DNA of 46,338 bases from Klebsiella pneumoniae (GTDB taxonomy: Bacteria > Pseudomonadota > Gammaproteobacteria > Pseudomonadales > Pseudohongiellaceae), in assembly GCA_945902215.1 (NCBI GenBank), contig CAMDML010000019.1, positions 1 through 46,338 of the forward strand, in the 5' to 3' direction. The notes under the pieces were generated by a model. It was given only the letters and a program-made list of their open reading frames with translations, was not told the origin of the DNA and did no database searches. The position numbers and the translations under genes are program-made. Numbering within the stretch: the first letter of the stretch is position 1; each line of letters opens with the position of its first letter. Shown here piece after piece: positions 27,601-35,090 of this stretch.

Positions 27601-28082
27601 GCTTCGGCAAACACCGGTTCCATGTCGGTGGTGATCACAGCCCTGGCGCCCAGACTGGCGCTGAGTGGCAACTGGGCGCTGAGCCACGCGGTAAAGCTGT
27701 CGATCGTGTTCAGGCGCAGCCGCTGCGAATTATGCAGCAGTTGCCAGCCTTGCCGTTCATCTTGCTCAAGGACAGCGGTTGCCAGTTGCAGGGTCCGGCG
27801 TTTGTGTTCTTCGAGCGTGCTCCAATCAGCAGCTGCAGTGCTGCGCAGTACCTGTGCTTCATGCAGGCTGTTCAACAGGCGGTCACGCATTACGGCAGCG
27901 GCCTTACGCGTGAAAGTAAAAGCGAGAATTTCTTCCGGTTGCTGTACATGGGCCAGCAGTTTGAGCAGACGCTGGGTCAAGAGTTCGGTCTTGCCAGAGC
28001 CGGCCGGTGCCTGCACGCAGAAGGAAGCGGTGATATCGAGTGCGCGTTCGCGTTGGCTGCTGTCGCCGGGACGATAACTCAT
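24612..28082 (-). CDS. UvrD/AddA-like helicase-nuclease
   Basis: This is a 1156-residue superfamily 1 helicase with a C-terminal nuclease domain, like AddA or RecB. Walker A is APAGSGKTELL (residues 25-35), motif Ia is AFTFTRKAA, motif II is VDEFQDTS (433-440), and later motifs include MTIHNAKGLEFDVV and LYIAVTRAARAAW. The C-terminal PD-(D/E)XK nuclease has WIIDYKSA (DYK at 1098-1100). The start overlaps the upstream nuclease gene by four bases (ATGA). The pair resembles AddAB double-strand-break processing enzymes, so DNA-end resection leading to RecA loading is expected; Chi recognition cannot be judged. Confidence 0.88.
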   Translation of the reverse strand: MSYRPGDSSQRERALDITASFCVQAPAGSGKTELLTQRLLKLLAHVQQPEEILAFTFTRKAAAVMRDRLLNSLHEAQVLRSTAAADWSTLEEHKRRTLQLATAVLEQDERQGWQLLHNSQRLRLNTIDSFTAWLSAQLPLSASLGARAVITTDMEPVFAEAIHSTLAMLETTGPVSDSLQQLLPHLQNNLQTAETLLQTLLHQRDQWLPLLKKLEHEPSGARAVMEATLRDMVETQLRDTATLLAPFHQELLTLTVFAAGNLQEQPGHELHLLGTAMHLPGSAATDVAAWRSLSRFLLLANLDGLRSAKGLQAKHGFPGQKEAKGKEQQETFKTMKTAFGELCTKLLDAGCVPVLQMAARLPDAHYSESQWEVLNALCALLPVLAAQLNVAMQSKGVVDHTETSLAALRALGDSDEPTDLALRLDYRIRHILVDEFQDTSSMQFHLLEKLTLGWEGGDGRTLFIVGDGMQSCYAFRNAKVSLFLKARNEGIGSVHLHPLDLQVNFRSDSSVVQWVNTVFNQAFPLIDNLARGGVRYSPSTARVPEPLTPGVHAHLWVDAEGTTTSSGIRQQLEAAAIAQLCQRLQQQDPLQTIAVLVRSRGHLRELVPALRAQGLRWNASKIDRLLSYPDISDLFTLLRALLSIADSTAWLAMLRTPFIGLALNDVHTLAAHSNDHKQSLWTTLQQHAAVTALSTDGCIRLQRCVPVLQEARMRRQLQPLRQVLEALWIALGGPACLQNTALLPNVATFFALAEQHARQGDILDIHALAEALDRTYGSAVDATVKLQLMTIHNAKGLEFDVVLIPGLDRLPRANDKELLQWHEHLDSANNSRPLLGLLPEKGQPNDPLYDYLRFEHEQRDALEATRLLYIAVTRAARAAWLFGYVKTGKDGLKAPSSSLLQKILPALAAQPEALQLLLEPLLPGAPAAEQPAYSRLETQALRRLPTHWQNPVTQVLWPPRAAVIEDDPLHQQLLARNIGDLVHLGLKYCVERGHAWLQNKNDPPLWCRTLAPLCQEPAALAAALASVRKQLRSCVESAELSWLFSDREPSTPDDSALRSTLQDDACELALVAYTKGYRRDHVIDRTFIDSDGARWIIDYKSAAPAKEQSLAAFLQEQSTRYRQQLLDYAALFQPQKQPLKLALLFTALPALHILET

Positions 28083-30835
28083 ATTACGTCCCTCTGTGCT
28101 TCTTCTACGTTGGGCTGTTCGTCGCGCTGCTCTATATGCAATTCATCAATGCGGCACAAACTGCCCAGATGGCAGTAGTTGCAACTGTCGCGCCGGGCAG
28201 GCTGCACGGCGGCATAGCCCTGGAGGAATTCGTCGGCCAACAGGCCGATGACTCGCTGCCAGTGTTGCTTCAGGCTGTGCCAGTCAGGCTGACTGACAGA
28301 TTTGGCCTCAGTGAAGGCCAGTCCGGGGAAAATGCTGTCATCGCTGGCAATGCCTTCGTAGACAGGATTTTCCACATTGATACGGGCATACAGCAGCGCA
28401 CCCGTTTGCGGCAAGCTGCCGCCGCTATCCACGGCCAGTTGGTAGAGCAGCAATTGCGGTGCGGCCGGGCGTTCGTCTTCCCAGCGCGTCGTAGCATTCT
28501 TGCCGGTTTTGTAATCGACGATTACGGTGCTGCCATCGGCATGACGATCGATCCGGTCGAGGCGCAGGCGCAGTTGCAGGCGGGGCAGCGACCAGAACAA
28601 TTCCTGTTCCGTGGCAACTACCGTGAAGGGCCCACGCTTGCATTCAACATCAAGCCAGCGGAGCAGCAAGGCGCTTAGGCGTCTGGTTTCCAGGGCTTGC
28701 AGTTTAGGTGTCAGCACAGTGGGGTAGTGGCGCGCCACAGTATTGAGCGCTGGTGTCAGTGCTTGCAAGATTGCCTGTTGAAGGCTGGTTTCGTCCGCAG
28801 CAAGCAGGGCAGAGCGGCTTTGCATGCTGATCCAGAATGCCTGCAGCGCCTCATGCACACACTCACCAAGGGCCCTCGACGGTATGCCATATACGGGCTG
28901 CAGCAGTTCACGTGCCTGCAAGCGGTACTGCGCAAAACTTTTAAAAGGGCAGGCGGACTGGCTGGTCAATACGCCGGAGCCGCCTTCGAACGTTGTTACC
29001 TCGCTCAAAAGCACTGTGGTGCAGTCCTGCAGAATCTCCAGATCCGTGCCTGCCAGATTTGCCAGAGCCGGATGCAGGCCGCCAGGCAGCATCTGCGTTG
29101 CTACTGTCTGTTGCTGCATCTCTGCCGGCAACAGCGCAGTGGGTCGCTGTGGCAGATCATCAGCGCTGCCGGCATGACTGAACACCAGTTCCTGCGTGGT
29201 GCTACGGATAAAGCCCTGCAATAGCTCAGTACTCTGGCGCAGGTGCTGAGTGCGGTCGATACCCGGCAGACCATGTTCCCGCTGCAAGTTTAGCGGCAGA
29301 TAAGGATGCGGTTGTTGTTCACCGGGCCACAAGGTTTCTGTCATCTGCATACACCACAAGTGGGTGAAATGCAGACCGGCTGCCGTGATTGGTGTGAGCA
29401 ACTGCACAGGGGCCTGAGTGTTGGCCGTGGCTAGCGTACTGGCCCGGGCCAAGCGGGTCAGCAAGGCACTTGCCTCAGCAAAATTCTGCTGGCCGAAGAG
29501 GCTACTGCTCAGCTGCGCTTGTTTCAGCAAGCCTTCCCAGGCTTTGACCAGCGCTCTGTTGCCACTCTGCAGCAGCGTGCTGCGCGGGAGCAGGATGTCC
29601 CAGCAATTTGTGAAGAATTGCAACCACCCTTGCAGCGACTGTTGCCGCGGCTGCCGCAGGTACGCTTGTTGCTGTGCCAGCAAACTGGCGCCCAACACCG
29701 GGCAGTACCAGGGTTGGTTTTCCTGCAGGCAAAGCTGGCGCAGCTCCACAGTAAGAATCTGCAGGGACTGCGACTTGCGCAAGCGCAGTTCAAGTTCCGC
29801 GCGCCCATCCTGTTCAGTCTCGGCCGCCAGTAGCCAGGGTGAACGCAACAGGGCGCAGCACTCCGCTGTGTCAAGTTCGTCCTGCAACAGGGCGAGACTG
29901 CCCAAGGCGCTGTGGACATACGTGGCATCTACCAGTGCGTCGCTCAGGGTTGTGCTGAAGACATCAGGTGTTGCGGTGAACACCTGGCAGAAGCTGCGCT
30001 CGAGTTCGCCTTTCAGTAAGGCGCTGTCAGCGGTAATGATACCAATGCTGGCAGCAGGATCTTGCTGTAGAACGACCTGTGCCCAGTTCGCTGCGGCACG
30101 ACATTCATCTGCAGGGACAGAACAGATCTGCTGCTGCAATAGGGGTTTGCAGCCGGTGAAAGTCCAGTCGCTGATGGCCACGCCGTGAGTGGCCATTGCA
30201 GTGAACAAGGCTTGATACAGCGGCGGTGGTGCGTCAAAGCCGGCGCGCAGCAAAGTATGCGGTAAGAGTTGTAACGTCGCCAGCGTGCCATCCACCACGA
30301 ACTGCAACAGTTGATGCAACATGCCGCTGAAGCTCAAGAGGCGCTGGCGTCGGCACAGTTCTTCGAAAGCCTGCAACCATTGCCAGGCATATTCGCGATC
30401 GTCCTTCTGGGAGGGGTCGCTGGCCAAGCCGAGGTGGCGGCGCAATTCGGGCAAGGGAATCTGCCATTGCTGAAGGAGGCGCGCTGCACTCGCCGCGGCA
30501 GTCGCAGTGCCGTCACGGTTCAGCAGCAACAATTCGGGAGAGGCCTTACTGATCAGTTGCTGCCACAACAACTGCTCTTCAGCCGGTTGCAGCACACGCC
30601 ATTGCAGAATGTCGGCGTTGTGCGCCAGAGTGAGCTGATCCCAGAGTTCAGTCAGCCACAAGTCGATGGCACGAATGGCCGGTCGGTGAAACACACTGCT
30701 GCCTTGCATGCGTTGCTGATGGCGACAGAGCTGGTCAACCAACTGGTCGCTGCTGCGGTAGTTCGGCACCAGCAGCAGCGCACCGCCAGAGAGCGCTGCG
30801 TCCAGTTCTGCCATCCGGTCCAGCTGCAGCGGCAT
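28079..30835 (-). CDS. AddB-like PD-(D/E)XK nuclease, probable DNA repair protein
   Basis: This is a 918-residue partner of the helicase encoded next. The N-terminal part resembles an inactive helicase-like scaffold. The C-terminal nuclease has VIVDYKTGK (DYK at 774-776) and QLLLYQL. A cysteine in SACPFKSFAQYR and the cluster C884-x2-C887-x5-C893 match the iron-sulphur 'staple' of AddB nucleases. It resembles the gammaproteobacterial 'probable DNA repair protein' family found beside UvrD-type helicases. ATG 30835 is chosen because AAGGA lies eight bases upstream, directly after the ETF-QO stop. Confidence 0.83.
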   Translation of the reverse strand: MPLQLDRMAELDAALSGGALLLVPNYRSSDQLVDQLCRHQQRMQGSSVFHRPAIRAIDLWLTELWDQLTLAHNADILQWRVLQPAEEQLLWQQLISKASPELLLLNRDGTATAAASAARLLQQWQIPLPELRRHLGLASDPSQKDDREYAWQWLQAFEELCRRQRLLSFSGMLHQLLQFVVDGTLATLQLLPHTLLRAGFDAPPPLYQALFTAMATHGVAISDWTFTGCKPLLQQQICSVPADECRAAANWAQVVLQQDPAASIGIITADSALLKGELERSFCQVFTATPDVFSTTLSDALVDATYVHSALGSLALLQDELDTAECCALLRSPWLLAAETEQDGRAELELRLRKSQSLQILTVELRQLCLQENQPWYCPVLGASLLAQQQAYLRQPRQQSLQGWLQFFTNCWDILLPRSTLLQSGNRALVKAWEGLLKQAQLSSSLFGQQNFAEASALLTRLARASTLATANTQAPVQLLTPITAAGLHFTHLWCMQMTETLWPGEQQPHPYLPLNLQREHGLPGIDRTQHLRQSTELLQGFIRSTTQELVFSHAGSADDLPQRPTALLPAEMQQQTVATQMLPGGLHPALANLAGTDLEILQDCTTVLLSEVTTFEGGSGVLTSQSACPFKSFAQYRLQARELLQPVYGIPSRALGECVHEALQAFWISMQSRSALLAADETSLQQAILQALTPALNTVARHYPTVLTPKLQALETRRLSALLLRWLDVECKRGPFTVVATEQELFWSLPRLQLRLRLDRIDRHADGSTVIVDYKTGKNATTRWEDERPAAPQLLLYQLAVDSGGSLPQTGALLYARINVENPVYEGIASDDSIFPGLAFTEAKSVSQPDWHSLKQHWQRVIGLLADEFLQGYAAVQPARRDSCNYCHLGSLCRIDELHIEQRDEQPNVEEAQRDVI

Positions 30836-30846
30836 GCGCAAGGTCC

Positions 30847-32529
30847 TTACATGTTGGGGTAGTTGGGCCCGCCGCCACCTTCGGGCGTCACCCAGCGGAT
30901 GTTCTGGGTCGGGTCCTTGATGTCGCAGGTTTTGCAATGCACGCAGTTTTGCGCATTGATCTGCAAACGTGTGCCCTTGTCATCACGCACGATTTCGTAG
31001 ACCCCGGCCGGGCAGTAACGCTGCGCCGGCTCGTCGTATTGCGGGAGGTTGAACTGCACCGGCGTATCAGGATCGTCAAGCACCAGATGGCAGGGCTGGT
31101 CTTCAGCGTGGAAGGTGTTGGACAGGAACACTGAACTGAGGCGGTCGAAGGTCAGCACATTGTCGGGTTTTGGGTACGCGATGTGCGGCGCTTTCTCTGC
31201 CGGCTTCAGCGTGGCGTGATCGGGCGTCATGTCTTTCAATGTGAACGGCAGTTTGCCGCGGAACCATGACTGGTCGATGAAGCTGTACGCCGCACCAAGC
31301 AGCGTGCCGAATTTGTGCACGGCGGGACCGCAGTTGCGTACCTGATGCAATTCCTCGTGCAGCCAGGAGGCGGTGAATTTTTGTTGATTGCTGGCGAGCA
31401 GCGCTGGCGCAGCGTTTTGTTGGCGCAAACCCTCACTGAGCGCTTCTGCCGCGAGCATGCCGGACTTCAGCGCAGTGTGGCTGCCTTTGATCTTCAGGAA
31501 ATTGAGAAAGCCCGCATCGTCGCCGACCAGCAGCCCGCCGGGGAATACCAGTTTGGGCAAGGCCTGCAAACCCCCTTTGGCGATTGCGCGGGCACCATAA
31601 GACAAACGTTTGCCGCCTCGCAGCAGGTTTGCATAAACCGGGTGCAGTTTCATCCGCTGGAATTCTTCGAAGGGATTCAGCCAGGGATTTTCGTAGTTGA
31701 GGTCGGTGATCAGACCAACTGCCACCTGCAGGTTGTCCATGTGGTAGAGGAAACCGCCGCCACTGGTGCGACCGTGGCCGAGCGGCCAGCCAAGCGTATG
31801 CAGGATTTCACCTGCATGATGTTTGTCGGCCGGAATCTCCCAGATTTCCTTGATGCCAAGCCCGTAATGCTGTGGTGTTGCGTCCTTGTCGAGGGTGAAG
31901 CGTTTGATCACGTCCTTGCCCAAATGGCCACGGCAGCCCTCAGCCAGTACGGTATAGCGCGCGTTGAGCGCATAACCGGGTGTGTAGTTGGCGCCGGGTT
32001 CGCCGTTTTTGCCCACGCCCTGATCGCCAGTGATGACGCCAGTGATGCGACCCGTGGCATCCACTTGTAATGAGGCTGCACTGAAGCCACTGAGGATTTC
32101 CACACCCAGTGCTTCGGCTTGCTTTGCGAGCCAGCGGCACAGGTTGGCCAGACTGATCACATAATTGCCGTGGTTGTGCAGCGCAGCGGGAATCAGCAGA
32201 TCGGGCACGCGCACAGCAGCTGAAGACGAGTAGAGGTAGTGAATGCTTTCGGTGGTGACCGGGGTGGTGACGGGTGCATCCATCTCGCGCCAGTTGGGGA
32301 ACAGTTCGTCCAGCGCGCGTGGTTCGAATACGGCACCGGAGACAATATGGGCACCGATTTCAGAGCCTTTCTCCAGCAAACAGATGCTGATGGTCTGCTG
32401 TTTCTCTTGTGCCAGTTGTGCCAGGCGGCAGGCGGTGGCCAGCCCGGCAGGGCCGCCGCCCACAATGACGACATCGAAATCCATGCTTTCGCGCTCGACG
32501 GGAGCAGCAGTAGGGGGAGTGGGGGACAA
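30847..32529 (-). CDS. Electron-transfer flavoprotein:ubiquinone oxidoreductase
   Basis: ETF-QO is an inner-membrane-associated FAD and 4Fe-4S enzyme that passes electrons from EtfAB to quinone. The 560-residue protein has VVIVGGGPAGLATACRLA near residue 20, EKGSEIGAHIVSGAV, and the C-terminal ferredoxin-like domain with CPAGVYEI and NCVHCKTCDIKDPTQNI. Start: TTG 32529 has AAAGGA seven bases upstream; the internal ATG 32484 would remove the ERES residues that precede MDFDVV in relatives. It lies divergently from etfBA, the usual arrangement. It heads a minus-strand run into the AddB/AddA-like genes, 11 bases downstream. Confidence 0.95.
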   Translation of the reverse strand: MSPTPPTAAPVERESMDFDVVIVGGGPAGLATACRLAQLAQEKQQTISICLLEKGSEIGAHIVSGAVFEPRALDELFPNWREMDAPVTTPVTTESIHYLYSSSAAVRVPDLLIPAALHNHGNYVISLANLCRWLAKQAEALGVEILSGFSAASLQVDATGRITGVITGDQGVGKNGEPGANYTPGYALNARYTVLAEGCRGHLGKDVIKRFTLDKDATPQHYGLGIKEIWEIPADKHHAGEILHTLGWPLGHGRTSGGGFLYHMDNLQVAVGLITDLNYENPWLNPFEEFQRMKLHPVYANLLRGGKRLSYGARAIAKGGLQALPKLVFPGGLLVGDDAGFLNFLKIKGSHTALKSGMLAAEALSEGLRQQNAAPALLASNQQKFTASWLHEELHQVRNCGPAVHKFGTLLGAAYSFIDQSWFRGKLPFTLKDMTPDHATLKPAEKAPHIAYPKPDNVLTFDRLSSVFLSNTFHAEDQPCHLVLDDPDTPVQFNLPQYDEPAQRYCPAGVYEIVRDDKGTRLQINAQNCVHCKTCDIKDPTQNIRWVTPEGGGGPNYPNM

Positions 32530-32567
32530 AACCGGGTCCTTTGGGTATCAAAAGGGGATCGGCCCCC

Positions 32568-32575
32568 ATTATAAT
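32568..32575. promoter_or_regulatory. Palindromic -10 candidate between ETF-QO and etfB
   Basis: ATTATAAT contains a perfect TATAAT on the plus strand (32570-32575), and its mirror gives TATAAT on the minus strand (32573-32568). It lies in the 132-base divergent spacer, so one site could serve either gene. Good -35 elements are not visible at 16-18 bases on either side. Confidence 0.35.
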
Positions 32576-32661
32576 TGCGCGCCCGCAGATTGGGTGAAAC
32601 TTCTGTCATCCAGCGCCAAGCCGATAACCTCACAATCAACGCTAGTTTATAAGTAGTGCTC

Positions 32662-33414
32662 ATGAAAATTCTGGTCGCTGTTAAACGAACCATCGACGCC
32701 TACGTCAAAGTGCGCGTCAAATCTGACAATACCGGGGTCGACCTGGCCAACGCCAAGATGGCCATGAACCCCTTCTGCGAAATCGCGGTGGAAGAGGCTG
32801 TGCGCTTGAAGGAGAAGGGCCTTGCCACTGAAGTGATTGCTGTTTCCGTCGGTTCCGACAAGGTCCAGGAGCAGTTACGCTCAGCGATGGCGCTGGGTGC
32901 AGACCGCAGTATCCATGTGCTGGCTGCAGACGACCTTGAATCGCTCAACATCGCCAAACTGCTTCAGGCTGTGGTGGCGAAGGAACAGCCGCAGCTTATC
33001 CTGCTGGGCAAACAGGCCATTGATTCTGACAACAATCAGGTGGGCCAGATGCTGGCCGCGCTGTGCGACTTGCCGCAGGCCACCTTCGCGTCGAAAATTA
33101 TACTGAAGGATGGGCGTGCTGAAGTCAGCCGTGAAGTGGATGGCGGCGAACAGGTACTCAGCGTCAGCTTGCCCGCAGTCATCACCACCGACCTGCGCCT
33201 GAATGAGCCACGCTATGCAAAGCTGCCTGACATCATGAAGGCGAAGAAGAAGATGGTGGACATCCTCACTGTTGACCAGTTAGGAGTTGTCCTGAAACAA
33301 CATCTCAGCGTTGTATCCATTACCGAGCCGCTTCCGCGCAAGGCCGGGATCAAAGTGCAGAGCGTCGCTGAACTTGTCGAAAAACTCAAGAACGATGCCA
33401 AGGTGCTCGCATGA
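32662..33414 (+). CDS. etfB: Electron-transfer flavoprotein beta subunit
   Basis: This is the AMP-binding small subunit of ETF, which takes electrons from acyl-CoA and other dehydrogenases. The 250-residue protein starts [20 protein letters not shown] and contains [38 protein letters not shown] and the [20 protein letters not shown] segment. ATG 32662 fits the family N-terminus better than a GTG two codons earlier; the RBS is weak. Its end overlaps etfA by four bases (ATGA). Confidence 0.96.
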   Translation: MKILVAVKRTIDAYVKVRVKSDNTGVDLANAKMAMNPFCEIAVEEAVRLKEKGLATEVIAVSVGSDKVQEQLRSAMALGADRSIHVLAADDLESLNIAKLLQAVVAKEQPQLILLGKQAIDSDNNQVGQMLAALCDLPQATFASKIILKDGRAEVSREVDGGEQVLSVSLPAVITTDLRLNEPRYAKLPDIMKAKKKMVDILTVDQLGVVLKQHLSVVSITEPLPRKAGIKVQSVAELVEKLKNDAKVLA

Positions 33415-34337
33415 AAGCGTTGGTTATTGCGGAACACGACAATTACACACTGAAAAGTGCGACTGCGGCGCTTGTCACTGCCGCCCTGCTTACAGCCGAT
33501 GAAGTCGAAGTACTGGTGGCCGGTGAAAACTGTGCAGCTGTTGCCGCCAGCGCTGCCGCTTTGCAGGGTGTCAGCAAGGTATTACTGGCTGACAATGCCT
33601 GTTATGGACGGCAAGTGGCCGAATCTTTGGCGGCGCTGGTGTTGTCTCTCGCCAGTTCCTACGGTGCGGTGCTGGCCGCTGCGAGCACCACGGGCAAGAA
33701 TTTCCTGCCACGGGTGGCCGCCAAACTGGATGTGGCCCAGATTTCTGAAGTCATTGCAGTCGTCGACCGTGCAACCTTTGTGCGACCGATATACGCCGGC
33801 AACGCTTTGGCTAAGGTCAAATCTGCCGATGCAATTAAAGTGCTGACAGTACGCACCTCAGCATTTGCTGCGGCCGGAGGTGGCGGTTCAGCTGCCGTGA
33901 CAGCAGTCAGCTTTGTTGCACAGCAGGACCAGTCACGCTTCGTGGGCGAAAACCTGAGCAAGAGCGCACGGCCGGAATTGGGTTCGGCGCGTATCGTTAT
34001 TTCTGGCGGGCGCGGGCTGGGGAGCGCAGATAATTTCAAACTGCTGGAGCCGCTGGCTGATAAACTCGGTGCGGCAATTGGTGCGTCACGCGCGGCGGTC
34101 GATGCAGGTTATGTCGGCAATGACCTGCAAGTTGGACAGACAGGCAAAGTGGTGGCACCGGATCTGTACATTGCCATTGGGATTTCTGGAGCCATCCAGC
34201 ATTTGGCCGGCATGAAGGACAGCAAAGTGATAGTCGCGATCAACAAAGACGCGGAAGCGCCGATCTTTCAGGTGGCCGATTATGGCTTGGTTGCTGACCT
34301 GTTTGAGGCAATACCGGATTTGACGGCGCGTTTGTAA
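33411..34337 (+). CDS. etfA: Electron-transfer flavoprotein alpha subunit
   Basis: This is the FAD-binding large subunit of ETF, 308 residues. The N-terminal half is the ETF beta-like domain. The C-terminal FAD domain has [60 protein letters not shown] and [20 protein letters not shown]. It overlaps etfB by four bases and is followed 33 bases later by yceI. Together with ETF-QO it forms the electron route from beta-oxidation dehydrogenases to the quinone pool. Confidence 0.97.
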   Translation: MKALVIAEHDNYTLKSATAALVTAALLTADEVEVLVAGENCAAVAASAAALQGVSKVLLADNACYGRQVAESLAALVLSLASSYGAVLAAASTTGKNFLPRVAAKLDVAQISEVIAVVDRATFVRPIYAGNALAKVKSADAIKVLTVRTSAFAAAGGGGSAAVTAVSFVAQQDQSRFVGENLSKSARPELGSARIVISGGRGLGSADNFKLLEPLADKLGAAIGASRAAVDAGYVGNDLQVGQTGKVVAPDLYIAIGISGAIQHLAGMKDSKVIVAINKDAEAPIFQVADYGLVADLFEAIPDLTARL

Positions 34338-34370
34338 AGCAGGTTTCATTAACGAGGCGAGGGGACGGAC

Positions 34371-34952
34371 ATGCAATTCAAGGCTTTGAAAACAGGAATA
34401 GTGGCATTACTGCTGAGTACTGGCGCGCACGCCGAGTGGACTCTCGACGGTGCCGCGTCGTCGTTCTACTACGTGACGAGCAAAGCGGCGGCCGTGTCGG
34501 AAGTGAACAGTTTCGGCGGATTGAGCGGCGGTATTACCGATGACGGCACCGCGACGCTGGCTATCGATTTGGCTACAGTCAACACCACCATTGAAGTCCG
34601 TGACCAGCGTATGCGCGACATTGTCTTCCAGGTTGCCGAGTATCCATCGGCGGACATAACCGTCAAGATCGATGCGGCAGCGCTTGAAGCCATGGCTCCC
34701 GGCGCATTGAATGTCGGTAGTTACACAGCAACGGTGCATTTGCATGGCTTGAGTGCGGAATACGCAGCGGATCTGCAGGTTATCAAGCTTGATGCGGATT
34801 CGATCTTGGTGAATCTGACCAAACCACTTCTGGTCGGCGCGGTCTCCTTCGGTTTGGCTGAGGGCGTGGAAGAGTTGCGTAACTTGGCTGGACTACCGTC
34901 CATCAACCCGAACATCGTTGTCGACTTCACGCTGGTGTACAACATGCAATAA
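34371..34952 (+). CDS. Periplasmic YceI-family protein
   Basis: This 193-residue protein has a signal peptide (residues 1-21, ending in GAHA) and a lipocalin-like YceI fold that binds polyprenyl or lipid-like ligands in known members. Features are the opening EWTLDGAASSFYYVTSK, the DQRMRDIVFQVAEYPSAD segment and the ALNVGSYTATVHLHGL segment. It may be co-transcribed with etfBA, as the gap is 33 bases. The physiological ligand is unknown. After its stop, a hairpin AGCGCC/GGCGTT (34959-34973) resembles one after rpoS. Confidence 0.88.
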   Translation: MQFKALKTGIVALLLSTGAHAEWTLDGAASSFYYVTSKAAAVSEVNSFGGLSGGITDDGTATLAIDLATVNTTIEVRDQRMRDIVFQVAEYPSADITVKIDAAALEAMAPGALNVGSYTATVHLHGLSAEYAADLQVIKLDADSILVNLTKPLLVGAVSFGLAEGVEELRNLAGLPSINPNIVVDFTLVYNMQ

Positions 34953-35032
34953 GCCAACAGCGCCTGCGGCGTTCGCAGCGAACTGATCATATCAGCGCCC
35001 GCTATTTGCCAGTGGCGTGATTGCGGGTTCAT

Positions 35033-35071
35033 AAAAAAAGGGCAGGTCCTGCGAAGGACCTGCCCTTTTTT
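35033..35071. terminator. Bidirectional intrinsic terminator between yceI and rne
   Basis: A run of A (35033-35039) is followed by the stem GGGCAGGTCCT (35040-35050), a GCGA loop, AGGACCTGCCC (35055-35065) and six T (35066-35071). The 11-base-pair GC-rich stem with T-runs on both strands is a textbook rho-independent terminator for both convergent genes. Confidence 0.95.
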
Positions 35072-35090
35072 GTGACTGCTTTACAGCAGG

